Shown piece after piece: positions 56,401 to 63,539 of a stretch of 64,000 bases of DNA. The stretch's first letter is position 1; each line of letters begins with the position of its first letter. Source of the DNA: Bradymonas sp963697525. Its GTDB lineage: Bacteria > Myxococcota_A > Bradymonadia > Bradymonadales > Bradymonadaceae. The stretch lies in NCBI GenBank assembly GCA_963697525.1, contig OY969087.1, positions 2,914,001 to 2,978,000 on the forward strand. The letters are read 5' to 3'. Under the pieces are notes generated by a model. It had not been told where the DNA came from. It worked only from the letters and a program-made list of their open reading frames with translations, and searched no databases. Both the position numbers and the translations under genes were made by a program.

Positions 56401-57784
56401 CCCGATCCATCAGGTGGCGCGCCAGGCGCAGGTAGGTGTTCTTGAGCGTCTGGCGATCGGTATACACGCCGGTTAGCCGCTTGAGGACTTCCTCGAGGCC
56501 GGCCTGCTCGCCGAGGCGGCCGTACAGGTCGCGCAGTTGCTCGAGCGCGATGCGGTTTCGCGGCGACGCCTTGAGCACCTCGCGCAGCCGGGCGGCGGCC
56601 TCCTCGGGCTGGCGATCGGCCAGATGCTGGGCCAGGGCGAGCTGGGCGAGGATCCAGTCGGCGGTCTCGCCGCGGTCTCGAAGCACGCGCGCCAGATGCT
56701 CGAAATGCTCGACGACGTCGTCATAGCCGCCGGAGACCTGGGCCATGGCTGGGCGGGCGAGCAGGGCGCGCAGGTCGTCGGGGTCGTCGCGCTGCAGCTC
56801 CCGGCACATCGACTCGGCCTCGGCCAAATTACTCGGCGAGGGATCGGCCAACAGGCAGTCCAGCGCGCGCGAGACCAGCTCGGTGTGCAGCCCGTAGATA
56901 TCCCGGTAGCCCGCCAGCAGGTTCATCGCCTGGCGGATCTGGCCGTCGAACAGCGCCTGGTCGGCGTTGGCGAACAGATCTTTGGCCTCGTAGGCCGCCA
57001 GCGCGTGGGCGCCCTCGCGGGTGCCGCTGAGCTGATAGGTCGTCGAGCGCGCCTGGTGCCAGTCCTCGTCGCGGGTGCTCGCCCGGATGGTGAGCACGCC
57101 CGGTCGGATGCGCGCGCCCTCGAGCAGCACGCCCGATAGGTTGGGAAGTTTCCAGCCCACCCTCGGGAAGATATGCAACAACAACAGCTTGAGCGGGCGC
57201 AGGCTCAGGATGTCGCCGGCCACGCCCACGGTGAACGACTGGCCGCGCCCCGGCGGGCGCAACAGCGGGGTGTTCAGCAGCCCGGTCATCAGCTCGAAGG
57301 CGACGAGCCGCGCCGGGAACGGAAGCGGTCCGAAGGCGCGGTAGTCGTACAGCGACAGGTGGATCTCGTCGGCGCGCGCCGGCTCCGGGGGGATGAGCGC
57401 GGCGCGAAAGCTCACGTAGGTGTCCGAGCCGAAGGCCTGCACGCGCACGCTGATGTGGACGGCGTCGTCCAAAAAGCGCACCTGCAGGTCCTGAAAGCGA
57501 TCGAGCTGGTCGGCCGCCTGGCGCAGCAGGTCGCCCAGGCCCACCTCCGAGATGGCAAACTCGATCTCGCGCACCAGACAGCGGGTGTTGCGAAATCGGT
57601 TCAGCCCGCCGCGCGCGTCGAACGGAAAGCTGAGGTCGGGGATCTCCATGCGCAGCGACTCGAGGGTGATCCAGTCGCTGAGCCGCTCGCGATTGGCCCA
57701 CAGGTAGCCGCGCCCGAACATGAAGTCGAGGTTGAGTCCGAGCGGATTTGTCGTCTCGACGTTTGGGGGCTGCATGCTCGCCAC
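53477..57784 (-). CDS. Giant TPR-repeat protein, 1435 residues
   Basis: A long soluble protein without signal peptide or membrane segment. Residues 1 to about 230 form an unrecognised domain (FMFGRGYLWANRERLSDWI). The rest is largely TPR-like helical hairpins (AEARLYLEKVLRLDPTELEA, YETAARHLRTVLKVA), with an acidic, less ordered stretch near residues 940-1050. Such scaffolds organise multiprotein complexes. It lies just upstream of the OmpA-family gene on the same strand, and a smaller TPR protein gene precedes it. Confidence 0.85.
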   Translation of the reverse strand: MASMQPPNVETTNPLGLNLDFMFGRGYLWANRERLSDWITLESLRMEIPDLSFPFDARGGLNRFRNTRCLVREIEFAISEVGLGDLLRQAADQLDRFQDLQVRFLDDAVHISVRVQAFGSDTYVSFRAALIPPEPARADEIHLSLYDYRAFGPLPFPARLVAFELMTGLLNTPLLRPPGRGQSFTVGVAGDILSLRPLKLLLLHIFPRVGWKLPNLSGVLLEGARIRPGVLTIRASTRDEDWHQARSTTYQLSGTREGAHALAAYEAKDLFANADQALFDGQIRQAMNLLAGYRDIYGLHTELVSRALDCLLADPSPSNLAEAESMCRELQRDDPDDLRALLARPAMAQVSGGYDDVVEHFEHLARVLRDRGETADWILAQLALAQHLADRQPEEAAARLREVLKASPRNRIALEQLRDLYGRLGEQAGLEEVLKRLTGVYTDRQTLKNTYLRLARHLMDREGELAEARLYLEKVLRLDPTELEALNTLGESYVLSDEPLRALKAFGSAARAAEAAGHERQAATLLYRVAHLWRDELGDTGQALLTCRRALGLWQPDDDPTVQLEHAEVLEFAARLCEERERLEEATDYWMETIPLLEKLAERARSRAASSRVEPTRAGPFGADTPQANPQDDALREQADTLHQRLVHAHEELATLYQRRDRPEAAATHLRRVIELEPEHRDAPARLEAFYRQAGRPEQLIELYQDLVTRVGDPARRVELHRKMAEIYQMLHLVDDAADHLERAVDIDPSADEPRRQLIEILRADARHEKLRASLERMLKRVRDPQVRWELSVALGDVLFEDLEEYQNATRAYFEAMQLRSTDREGMSKLARSLEKLVERDGLNVPAPAGSGTVDRLLERVLVKLGEMETSPADQTDIYERLAALRDERGDAAGANEARRLADEAREHVGRAQAADVDARLDELLDDMDVDDILATDELPRAGFTLPKPHVSAPAQAADEDVDQVVDEDCLSGFRERYRALFTDAGNQHATRQVPRPDALAEASAPSTSDQDEADTTSAHTLRERIDEARAADNPVRLADALAALIGAHEAGELDEPLDHAEFMRLSMELGEVYYFDLEDAHGARSHLERVRDGDPDGLGAKPTVLTTLEAIYEESGAVDERIRILKARLDKADSEEMALTYRLLIAQLVWDERNDADAAREWLGQVIDLDSQNEAAHRLLGQIARDEQDYETAARHLRTVLKVAGGGLDAVEMERELANLLLNELDRPEEAKKHFENVLDAAPGDSLALEGVKQCQAATDDWHGYIGSLGHELGLLIGKPEGLDLEQVLAVEPDDISPAVRVPASQIVADAAHIAEQDLGDADSAWALWGMAFSLWPEHVEALERRIGLDRTLDKSSALAQDLESYAELLLDPHGRFEALTEAARLHADKLDRPDLARPLYAEAIAVVQDEDDPPEGLDEARRALRALQSNQDG

Positions 57785-57808
57785 ACAAGGGGGCCGGGTT
57801 CGCGCGCG

Positions 57809-58237
57809 TCAGTGTTCGGGAAATTCTTCGAGCGCCTTATTCGCCTTGTCGAGCAGCCGCTTGTCCTGGCGCTTCTCGGCCAGCGAGGCCAGGCTCAGCC
57901 AGGCCACGTAGCGCGCGGCGTGGGGCGCCTGGTCGTCGGCGGCGATCTTCTTCCATTCCCGGATCGCCGCGGCCTCGCGCCCACGCAGCCGCTGGCACTC
58001 GGCCAGCGACACAATCGCCAGGGCGTCGAACGGCTCGCCGGCCTTGCGCGCGGCGCTGCGAAAGCCGTCGATGGCCGCGTCCACGTCGCCCGATTGCAAC
58101 ATGAACAGCGCCTCGAAGAAGGCCTCGCGGTCTTCCTCGATATGGTTCTCCTCCAGGCCGCGCTCGACAAGCTCGCGCGTGGTCTCCAGGAAGGTGTCCG
58201 AAACGGTCGTTGCGGTGTCGTTTTTCTGTTCCGCCAT
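57809..58237 (-). CDS. Small TPR-like protein
   Basis: A 142-residue soluble protein with helical pairs resembling TPR (EALFMLQSGDVDAAIDGF, ALAIVSLAECQRLRG). No catalytic motif is seen. It is 24 bp upstream of the giant TPR gene and likely in the same transcript; a shared scaffold role is plausible. Confidence 0.75.
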   Translation of the reverse strand: MAEQKNDTATTVSDTFLETTRELVERGLEENHIEEDREAFFEALFMLQSGDVDAAIDGFRSAARKAGEPFDALAIVSLAECQRLRGREAAAIREWKKIAADDQAPHAARYVAWLSLASLAEKRQDKRLLDKANKALEEFPEH

Positions 58238-58357
58238 GATTCTCGTCGGTCGTGAGAAAAAATGATGGCCGGATACAGCGTTAGGCCCCTCGAAAAGTTC
58301 TGTGGCGACAATACGTCGCCAGGTGCGCGATGTAAACTGAAAGGGGCGCCGAGTCGC

Positions 58358-59131
58358 TCACACGAGCCTGCGCGCGACCAACTCCTGGACGACGAAGCTG
58401 GCGACGTCGGGCGCGGTGGTCTTGGGGCCGAAGCCGGCGTCGAAGCCCAGCTCGAGGGCGAGCTCGTGGGAGATGCGCGGGCCGCCGGCGACGACGATGA
58501 GCTGCTGGCGCAGCCCCTCGGCCTCGAGCATGTCGATGAGCTCGGCGAGGTTTTTGATGTGGATGTCCTTCTGGGTGACCACCTGGCTGACCAACAGGGC
58601 GTCGGCGCCCTTCTCGATGGCCTGGGCGACGAGCTCCTCGTTGGGCACCTGCATCCCCAAGTTGTACGCGTTGATCATGGGATAGCGCTCCAGGCCGTAC
58701 TCGCCGTTGTAGCCCTTCATATTCATGATCGCGTCGATGCCCACCGAGTGCGCGTCGGTGCCCGTGCAGGCGCCCAGGATGGTGATCTTGCGCCCGATCT
58801 TGGCCTCGATGAAGTCGTTGACCTCGTAAAAATCCATGCGCTCGGACTCGACCTTGGCGACGTGGATCTTGGTGAAGTCGACCGTCTCCAAAAAGCGCCC
58901 GTAGACGATGAAGTAGGTGTAGCCCTCACCCAGATCTTTGCTGTGGTAGACTTGGGGGTCGTGCATGCCCATCTTCTTGACGATCTGGCGGGCGGCCTCG
59001 TCGGCCTCCGGCCCGTGGGGCACCGGCAAGGTGAACGACAATTGGACCTGCCCGTCGTCGAGGGTGTCGCCGTAGGGTCGGACCTGGGTGAGATCGGGAG
59101 GCGTGGCGCCTTTGCGGCCGGTGGTGGTCAT
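58358..59131 (-). CDS. kamE: D-lysine 5,6-aminomutase beta subunit KamE
   Basis: A 257-residue cobalamin-binding subunit of the adenosylcobalamin- and PLP-dependent lysine 5,6-aminomutase. Motifs follow the known enzyme: PYGDTLDDGQVQLSFTLP, then the B12-binding TDAHSVGIDAIMNMKGY with the cobalt-ligand His 128 and the PLP-binding Lys 139 spaced eleven residues apart, and GGPRISHELALELG. The alpha subunit gene (kamD), normally adjacent, is absent here. The start lies directly beside an octamer array with no recognisable ribosome binding site. Confidence 0.93.
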   Translation of the reverse strand: MTTTGRKGATPPDLTQVRPYGDTLDDGQVQLSFTLPVPHGPEADEAARQIVKKMGMHDPQVYHSKDLGEGYTYFIVYGRFLETVDFTKIHVAKVESERMDFYEVNDFIEAKIGRKITILGACTGTDAHSVGIDAIMNMKGYNGEYGLERYPMINAYNLGMQVPNEELVAQAIEKGADALLVSQVVTQKDIHIKNLAELIDMLEAEGLRQQLIVVAGGPRISHELALELGFDAGFGPKTTAPDVASFVVQELVARRLV

Positions 59132-59136
59132 GGGGT

Positions 59137-59176
59137 AGGGGTCCAGGGGTCCAGGGGTCCAGGGGTCCAGGGGTCC
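59137..59176. repeat. 8-bp tandem array (AGGGGTCC), five units
   Basis: Five perfect octamers start 5 bp upstream of the kamE start codon, where the ribosome binding site would be. A matching array in the opposite orientation is at 59850-59889. Confidence 0.9.
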
Positions 59177-59261
59177 AGGGGGCGAGGTCGCGCGACCTGC
59201 ACTTGTACACCCCCTGTGATAAAATCCAAGGCGGCAAACTACAACCCTCAAAAGGACGGCC

Positions 59262-59726
59262 ATGCCCACTGAAATCGAGCGGAAATTCCTGGTCACCGGC
59301 GATGGCTGGAAGGCGGACGTGGTCGACACCACGCGCATGCGCCAGGGCTACTTCGAGACAGGGCCGATGTCGACGGTGCGGGTGCGTATCGAGGGGGAGC
59401 GGGCGGTGCTGACGATCAAGGGGCCGACGGTGGGCATTTCGCGGGCGGAGTACGAGTACGAGATCCCCATGGAGGACGCCTGCCAGATGCTCGACATCTT
59501 CTGCACCGACCGGCAGGTCGAGAAGGTGCGCTACGATGTCGACTTTGGCGCAATGGTATGGGAGGTCGACGTCTTCGAGGGCGCCAACCAGGGGCTGGTG
59601 CTCGCCGAGGTGGAGTTGGAGCGGCCCGACCAGAGCGTCGAGCTCCCCGCGTGGGTCGGCGAGGATGTCTCGCAGGACAGTCGCTACCGCAACGCCTGCC
59701 TCGCGACGAATCCCTGGAAACCATAA
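59262..59726 (+). CDS. CYTH-domain triphosphate tunnel protein
   Basis: A 154-residue protein beginning with the CYTH signature EIERKFLV (residues 4-11) and continuing with alternating charged strands (RVRIEGERAVLTIKG, EYEYEIPMEDA, EVDVFEG, AEVELERPDQ). This is the acidic/basic tunnel of triphosphatases and adenylate cyclases of the CYTH family. Bacterial members of this size usually cleave inorganic tripolyphosphate. The gene is flanked by octamer arrays and a palindromic element. Confidence 0.92.
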   Translation: MPTEIERKFLVTGDGWKADVVDTTRMRQGYFETGPMSTVRVRIEGERAVLTIKGPTVGISRAEYEYEIPMEDACQMLDIFCTDRQVEKVRYDVDFGAMVWEVDVFEGANQGLVLAEVELERPDQSVELPAWVGEDVSQDSRYRNACLATNPWKP

Positions 59727-59745
59727 GAACGGCGAACAACTTATT

Positions 59746-59821
59746 TCACCGCAAAGACGCAGGGGCGCAAAGAACGGCCCAAGAGACTGGTTTTCTTGGC
59801 GTCTCTGCGCCTTCGCGGTGA
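59746..59821. repeat. Imperfect palindromic intergenic element (MITE/REP-like)
   Basis: The left arm TCACCGCAAAGACGCAGG and the right arm GTCTCTGCGCCTTCGCGGTGA are imperfectly complementary at the two ends of a 76-bp element. Very similar CACCGCAGAGACGCAGAGA-type palindromes are, to my recollection, widespread in intergenic DNA of diverse bacteria. Confidence 0.65.
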
Positions 59822-59849
59822 GTGACGTAGTTCGCTGTTTAGTTGCCCT

Positions 59850-59889
59850 GGACCCCCGGACCCCTGGACCCCTGGACCCCTAAACCCCT
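59850..59889. repeat. 8-bp tandem array (GGACCCCT), five units
   Basis: Five octamer units (one GGACCCCC, three GGACCCCT, one AAACCCCT) form the reverse complement of the kamE-adjacent array. It lies 8 bp beyond the stop codon of the pentapeptide-repeat gene. Confidence 0.88.
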
Positions 59890-59897
59890 GCCGTCCA

Positions 59898-60527
59898 TCA
59901 AATCACCCGCCGGCGCCCGGTCTTCTCGACGAAGCCCTCGGGCAGCTCGGTGTCGCTCATGTCCACGCCCTTGAGGTAGCAGCTCGTCGCCTCGCTACCG
60001 GTCAGGTCGACGTCGGCCAGGGTCATGTCGCGCAGGGTGACGAAGTGCATCTCGCCGCCCTCGGGGTGGACGCCCTGCCACTGGCCGCCCTTGAAGGTCA
60101 TGCGCTCGAAGACGTAGTCCTCGCCGCTCAAGCTCTCCAGGGTGCAGTCGTTGAACTGGGAATCGGTCCACTCGGGGTAGTCGAACGCGCAGTTGCGAAA
60201 CTCGCAGCGACTCAGCGTGGAGGCGTCGACGGCAAAGCCGTTGCCGCTGGCGCCCTCGAAGTGGCAGTTGAGCAGGGTGCAGCTATGCACGTAGACGCCG
60301 TCCACGGGGCAATCGTCGAAGCGGCACTCCGTCAGCGTGCACTCCTCGAAGGCCACGTTGGACAGGTCGATGCCTGAGAAGTCGAAGCCGGAGAGGTCGA
60401 CGTCGTTGAAGCTGGCCATCTCCAGGGAGGGCAGCTCGCCGTGTTCTTCTTCGTATTGCTGGACGGCGCGGTGGAACTTCTTGGCGTTTCCCTTGCGTAC
60501 CAGGTTGGTCAGTGCTTTCGAAGACAT
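59898..60527 (-). CDS. Pentapeptide-repeat-like protein
   Basis: A 209-residue soluble protein with about 25 degenerate pentapeptide units (FSGIDLSNVAFEECTLTE, ANLxx-type steps LADVDLTGSEATSCY). They should form a right-handed quadrilateral beta helix. A short helical N-terminus precedes them. Roles in this fold range from topoisomerase protection to scaffolding and cannot be told from sequence. It stands alone on the minus strand. Confidence 0.8.
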   Translation of the reverse strand: MSSKALTNLVRKGNAKKFHRAVQQYEEEHGELPSLEMASFNDVDLSGFDFSGIDLSNVAFEECTLTECRFDDCPVDGVYVHSCTLLNCHFEGASGNGFAVDASTLSRCEFRNCAFDYPEWTDSQFNDCTLESLSGEDYVFERMTFKGGQWQGVHPEGGEMHFVTLRDMTLADVDLTGSEATSCYLKGVDMSDTELPEGFVEKTGRRRVI

Positions 60528-60797
60528 GTGCTCGATGTTCCTCGATCGGGGTCAGAGTCGTTGGAGGTGATGCGCACGCGTGCGTTTTGCGGGTTTCGAA
60601 CAATTATCGTACAATCATCGGCGCTCATTGGCCGATCACGACGGCGCACTGATTAGCGCACTGGGTGTCCACTCGTCCAGCCGTGATACGACGCGCCGCA
60701 CTGGATGCGTGTCAGTTTCTCGGTTCAACGTAAGCACCAAGGTGGACGGGATAACCGTACCGGTGCCCGCGTGGCCCTATCAACTTCCGCACGACCT

Positions 60798-61637
60798 ATG
60801 AAGTACCAAATACTTCGGCGAAGTTTTATTCTCGGCGTCCTCGCGGTGGCGATGAGCGTGATGAGCGCCACCGCTGCGCTCGCTCAGCCGCCGGCGCGCG
60901 CGTCGGCGCCGCAGGATGCGAGCGCCTACTCGCGCTATTATGGCGACGGGCTTCGCCACTATGCCGAGGGCGACTTCGAGGCGGCCGTCGAGAATTTATT
61001 TCGCGCCTACGCCCTGCGCGCCAAGGCGAGCACCATGCGCCTGATCGTGGACTCGTACGACAAGATGGGGTTTTGCGACGCGGCGAGCCGCCAGCTGAGC
61101 GTCTACCGCATGGTCCATCCGGACGCGCCCATCCCCAAGCTGAGTCGATGTGGCACGACCGGCACGCTGCAGGTGCAGTGCGAGGGGCCCCAGGCGGCGA
61201 TCACCGTCGACCACCAATTCGACGTCACCTGCGGGGAGCGCGTCGCGCTGCCCACCGGCGAGCATCGGCTGACCTCGCCGCGCGCCAAGGCCCCGGTGAC
61301 GGTGACGCTCCAAAAGAACCAGCTGGCCTCGACCACCGTCGCCCTGCTGCCGGCGCCCAAGCGGTGGAAGGCGGCGCGCGCCCAGGTCAGCAAATTGGGC
61401 GACATCCCCATCAACGTCGCGCGCCTGGGGCGAGCCGGGCCGGGCTATACTGTCTTCCAGTCGCCAGACGGCTTGTACCAGATCTTCATCCGGCCCAACG
61501 CCGCCGGTTCGGGCGCGGTCATCCCGCTGCCGTTTCGCCCGGACGTGCTGCGCCTGTGCGACAGCGGCGAGCGCTTCGACACCCGCGCCAAGCGCTGTGT
61601 GCCCGTCGACGGCATGCAAGTTCAGAAAATGGAATGA
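60798..61637 (+). CDS. Exported protein of unknown function
   Basis: A 279-residue protein with a signal peptide (FILGVLAVAMSVMSATAALA). A short TPR-like helical part (YYGDGLRHYAEGDFEAAVEN) is followed by a beta-rich PEGA-like part (ITVDHQFDVTCGERVALPTG) and a C-terminal region with Cys pairs (LCDSGERFDTRAKRCVP). The family is not recognised. PEGA-like domains are common in myxobacterial surface proteins. The upstream 270 bp holds no other gene. Confidence 0.7.
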   Translation: MKYQILRRSFILGVLAVAMSVMSATAALAQPPARASAPQDASAYSRYYGDGLRHYAEGDFEAAVENLFRAYALRAKASTMRLIVDSYDKMGFCDAASRQLSVYRMVHPDAPIPKLSRCGTTGTLQVQCEGPQAAITVDHQFDVTCGERVALPTGEHRLTSPRAKAPVTVTLQKNQLASTTVALLPAPKRWKAARAQVSKLGDIPINVARLGRAGPGYTVFQSPDGLYQIFIRPNAAGSGAVIPLPFRPDVLRLCDSGERFDTRAKRCVPVDGMQVQKME

Positions 61638-61817
61638 CTTGCCCGGCTTGTGTGCTCTGAAGAGGGCAGCATGGCGCACGGGGTTGCGTTGGCGTCGCCA
61701 GTACGATATAGACATCCGTCTTGGCCCGTCGCCTGGCGCGACGTCGCCCCACAAAATGGCATCGCGATCAAGAAAGCGGCCGGCGTCGGCCGCCATTCGA
61801 GTAAATACAGCGAGCGT

Positions 61818-62393
61818 ATGGAAACCCTACTCATCATCATTCTCGTCATCACCTCCCTGGTGCTCATCGTCTCCATCCTGCTGCAGTCCGGGCAGGGAAG
61901 TGGCCTGGCGGCCGGCTTTGGTGGCGCGTCCGCGGGCACGCAGATGTTCGGCGGCTCCGGGGCTGGTGGGTTTTTGGTCAAAGTGACCGTCGTACTCGGC
62001 GGGGTGTTCATGTTGACGTGCCTGACGTTGGCCTACCTGTCCAGCCAGCCCAAGTCGGCGATGTCGCTGACGGGCTCGGGTCATACGGCCCAGTCCCAGG
62101 AAGACGAGATCGTCGAGCCTGGCGGCGCGGCCGGAAACGGCAAGGTCGACAAGCCGGCCAAGTCCAATACCGACGACGGCGCCAAATCGGGCGCGGCGGG
62201 TGCGGCAGCTCCTGCCAAACCGGCCAAACCGGCAGCTCCTGCCAAACCGGCAGCTCCTGCCAAACCGGCGGCTCCGGCCAAACCGGCGACGGCCAAGCCC
62301 GCGACGGCCAAGCCCGCGACGGCCAAGCCCGCGACGGCCAAGCCCGCGACGGCCAAGCCGGCCCCGCAGGATGGCGCGACCAAGACCAACTAA
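61818..62393 (+). CDS. secG: Preprotein translocase subunit SecG with long repeat tail
   Basis: A 191-residue protein. The N-terminal 75 residues are a normal SecG: two membrane segments (LLIIILVITSLVLIVSILL and GGFLVKVTVVLGGVFMLTCL) around the cytoplasmic LLQSGQGSGLAAGFGG loop. Beyond this a charged segment and a tail of repeated PAKPA and TAKPA units fill about 70 residues; ordinary SecG proteins end near residue 75-110. The start METLLII is chosen; the upstream frame is not protein-like. DNA units of 18 and 15 bp underlie the tail (62208-62370). Confidence 0.9.
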   Translation: METLLIIILVITSLVLIVSILLQSGQGSGLAAGFGGASAGTQMFGGSGAGGFLVKVTVVLGGVFMLTCLTLAYLSSQPKSAMSLTGSGHTAQSQEDEIVEPGGAAGNGKVDKPAKSNTDDGAKSGAAGAAAPAKPAKPAAPAKPAAPAKPAAPAKPATAKPATAKPATAKPATAKPATAKPAPQDGATKTN

Positions 62394-62429
62394 GAGTTCG
62401 AGCGCCGTCGGGCGCTGATTCGACAGGAG

Positions 62430-62461
62430 AGGCTTCGCCACTGGCGGAGCCTTTTCTTTTT
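62430..62461 (+). terminator. Intrinsic terminator after secG
   Basis: Arms AGGCTTCGCCA and TGGCGGAGCCT pair over 11 bp with one G-T wobble and run into TTTTCTTTTT. A second short hairpin (AGCGCC-GTCG-GGCGCT) sits at 62401-62416 just before it. Confidence 0.85.
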
Positions 62462-62525
62462 GGTACGCGTCGAATAAAACCTCGGTGCTACCTACGCTGT
62501 CTCTGTGTGCAGGCACGCCCCCATC

Positions 62526-63539
62526 ATGGCATCGTCATCCAAAAAGGTCGTCTACGCTGCGCTGGCGGGCAATATGCTCATCGCCCTGACCAAATTTGTG
62601 GCGGCGTTTCTGACCGGCAGCTCGGCGATGCTCAGCGAGGCGTTCCATTCCTGCGTGGACACCGGCAACCAGATCTTGCTGTTGTGGGGGATGCGCGCGG
62701 CCAAAAAGCCGCCCAACGAGAAATTTCCCTTCGGGCGCGGCAAGGAGATCTACTTCTGGAGCTTCGTGGTCGCCATCCTCATCTTCGCGGTGGGCGCGGG
62801 GCTGTCGATCTACGAGGGGGTCTCCCATATCGTGCATACCGACGAAGCCATCGGCGACCCCACGGTCAACTATATCGTGTTGGGGCTGGCGGTGATCTTC
62901 GAGGGCACCTCCTGGCTGTTCGCGCTGCGCGAGTTTCGCAAGCACAAGGGCAAGCTGGGCTACTTCGAGGCGGTCAAGCGCGGCAAAGATCCGTCGATGT
63001 TTCTGGTGCTCTTCGAGGACAGCGCCGCCGGGCTGGGCCTGGTGGTGGCGTTCGTGGGCATCTCGCTGACCCAGTGGACGCGAAACCCGGTGTACGACGG
63101 GATCGCCTCGGTGCTCATCGGCGCGATTTTGGGCGTGGTCGCCATCTGGCTGGCCTACGAGACCAAGGGATTGCTCATCGGAGAGGCCGCCGAGCCCGAG
63201 GTCGTCGAGGGCATCCGCCGGCTGACGACCAGGGCCCCCGAGGTCAACCGGGTCAACGAATTGCTGACCATGCACATGGGGCCCAATACCGTCATCGTCA
63301 ACATCAGCGTGGACTTTGCCGACGAGTGCACCGCCACCCAGATCGAGGACGTGGTGCGCAATATCGACCGGCGAATCCGCGAGCAATACCCGACCGTCAA
63401 ACGAGTGTTCATCGAGGCGGAGCCGTGGACCCGCGAGCGTAGCGCCACCGGCGAGATTCCGCGGGTGTCCAAACAAGAGGCGCCGCCTGACGAACCCGAC
63501 ACGCAACCCGACCATCCCGAGGCTGGAACGACGCCATGA
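62526..63539 (+). CDS. Cation diffusion facilitator (CDF/ZnT-9-like)
   Basis: A 337-residue inner-membrane metal/proton antiporter with six hydrophobic segments. It has the metal-site motif FHSCVDTGNQ in the second segment and LFEDSAAG in the fifth, and a C-terminal cytoplasmic domain (VNISVDFADECTATQIED). The FHSCVDTGNQ pattern is closest to the SLC30A9-like subgroup. A zinc or other divalent substrate is likely but not certain. An acidic Pro-rich tail follows. The stop overlaps the dapD start by 4 bp. Confidence 0.88.
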   Translation: MASSSKKVVYAALAGNMLIALTKFVAAFLTGSSAMLSEAFHSCVDTGNQILLLWGMRAAKKPPNEKFPFGRGKEIYFWSFVVAILIFAVGAGLSIYEGVSHIVHTDEAIGDPTVNYIVLGLAVIFEGTSWLFALREFRKHKGKLGYFEAVKRGKDPSMFLVLFEDSAAGLGLVVAFVGISLTQWTRNPVYDGIASVLIGAILGVVAIWLAYETKGLLIGEAAEPEVVEGIRRLTTRAPEVNRVNELLTMHMGPNTVIVNISVDFADECTATQIEDVVRNIDRRIREQYPTVKRVFIEAEPWTRERSATGEIPRVSKQEAPPDEPDTQPDHPEAGTTP

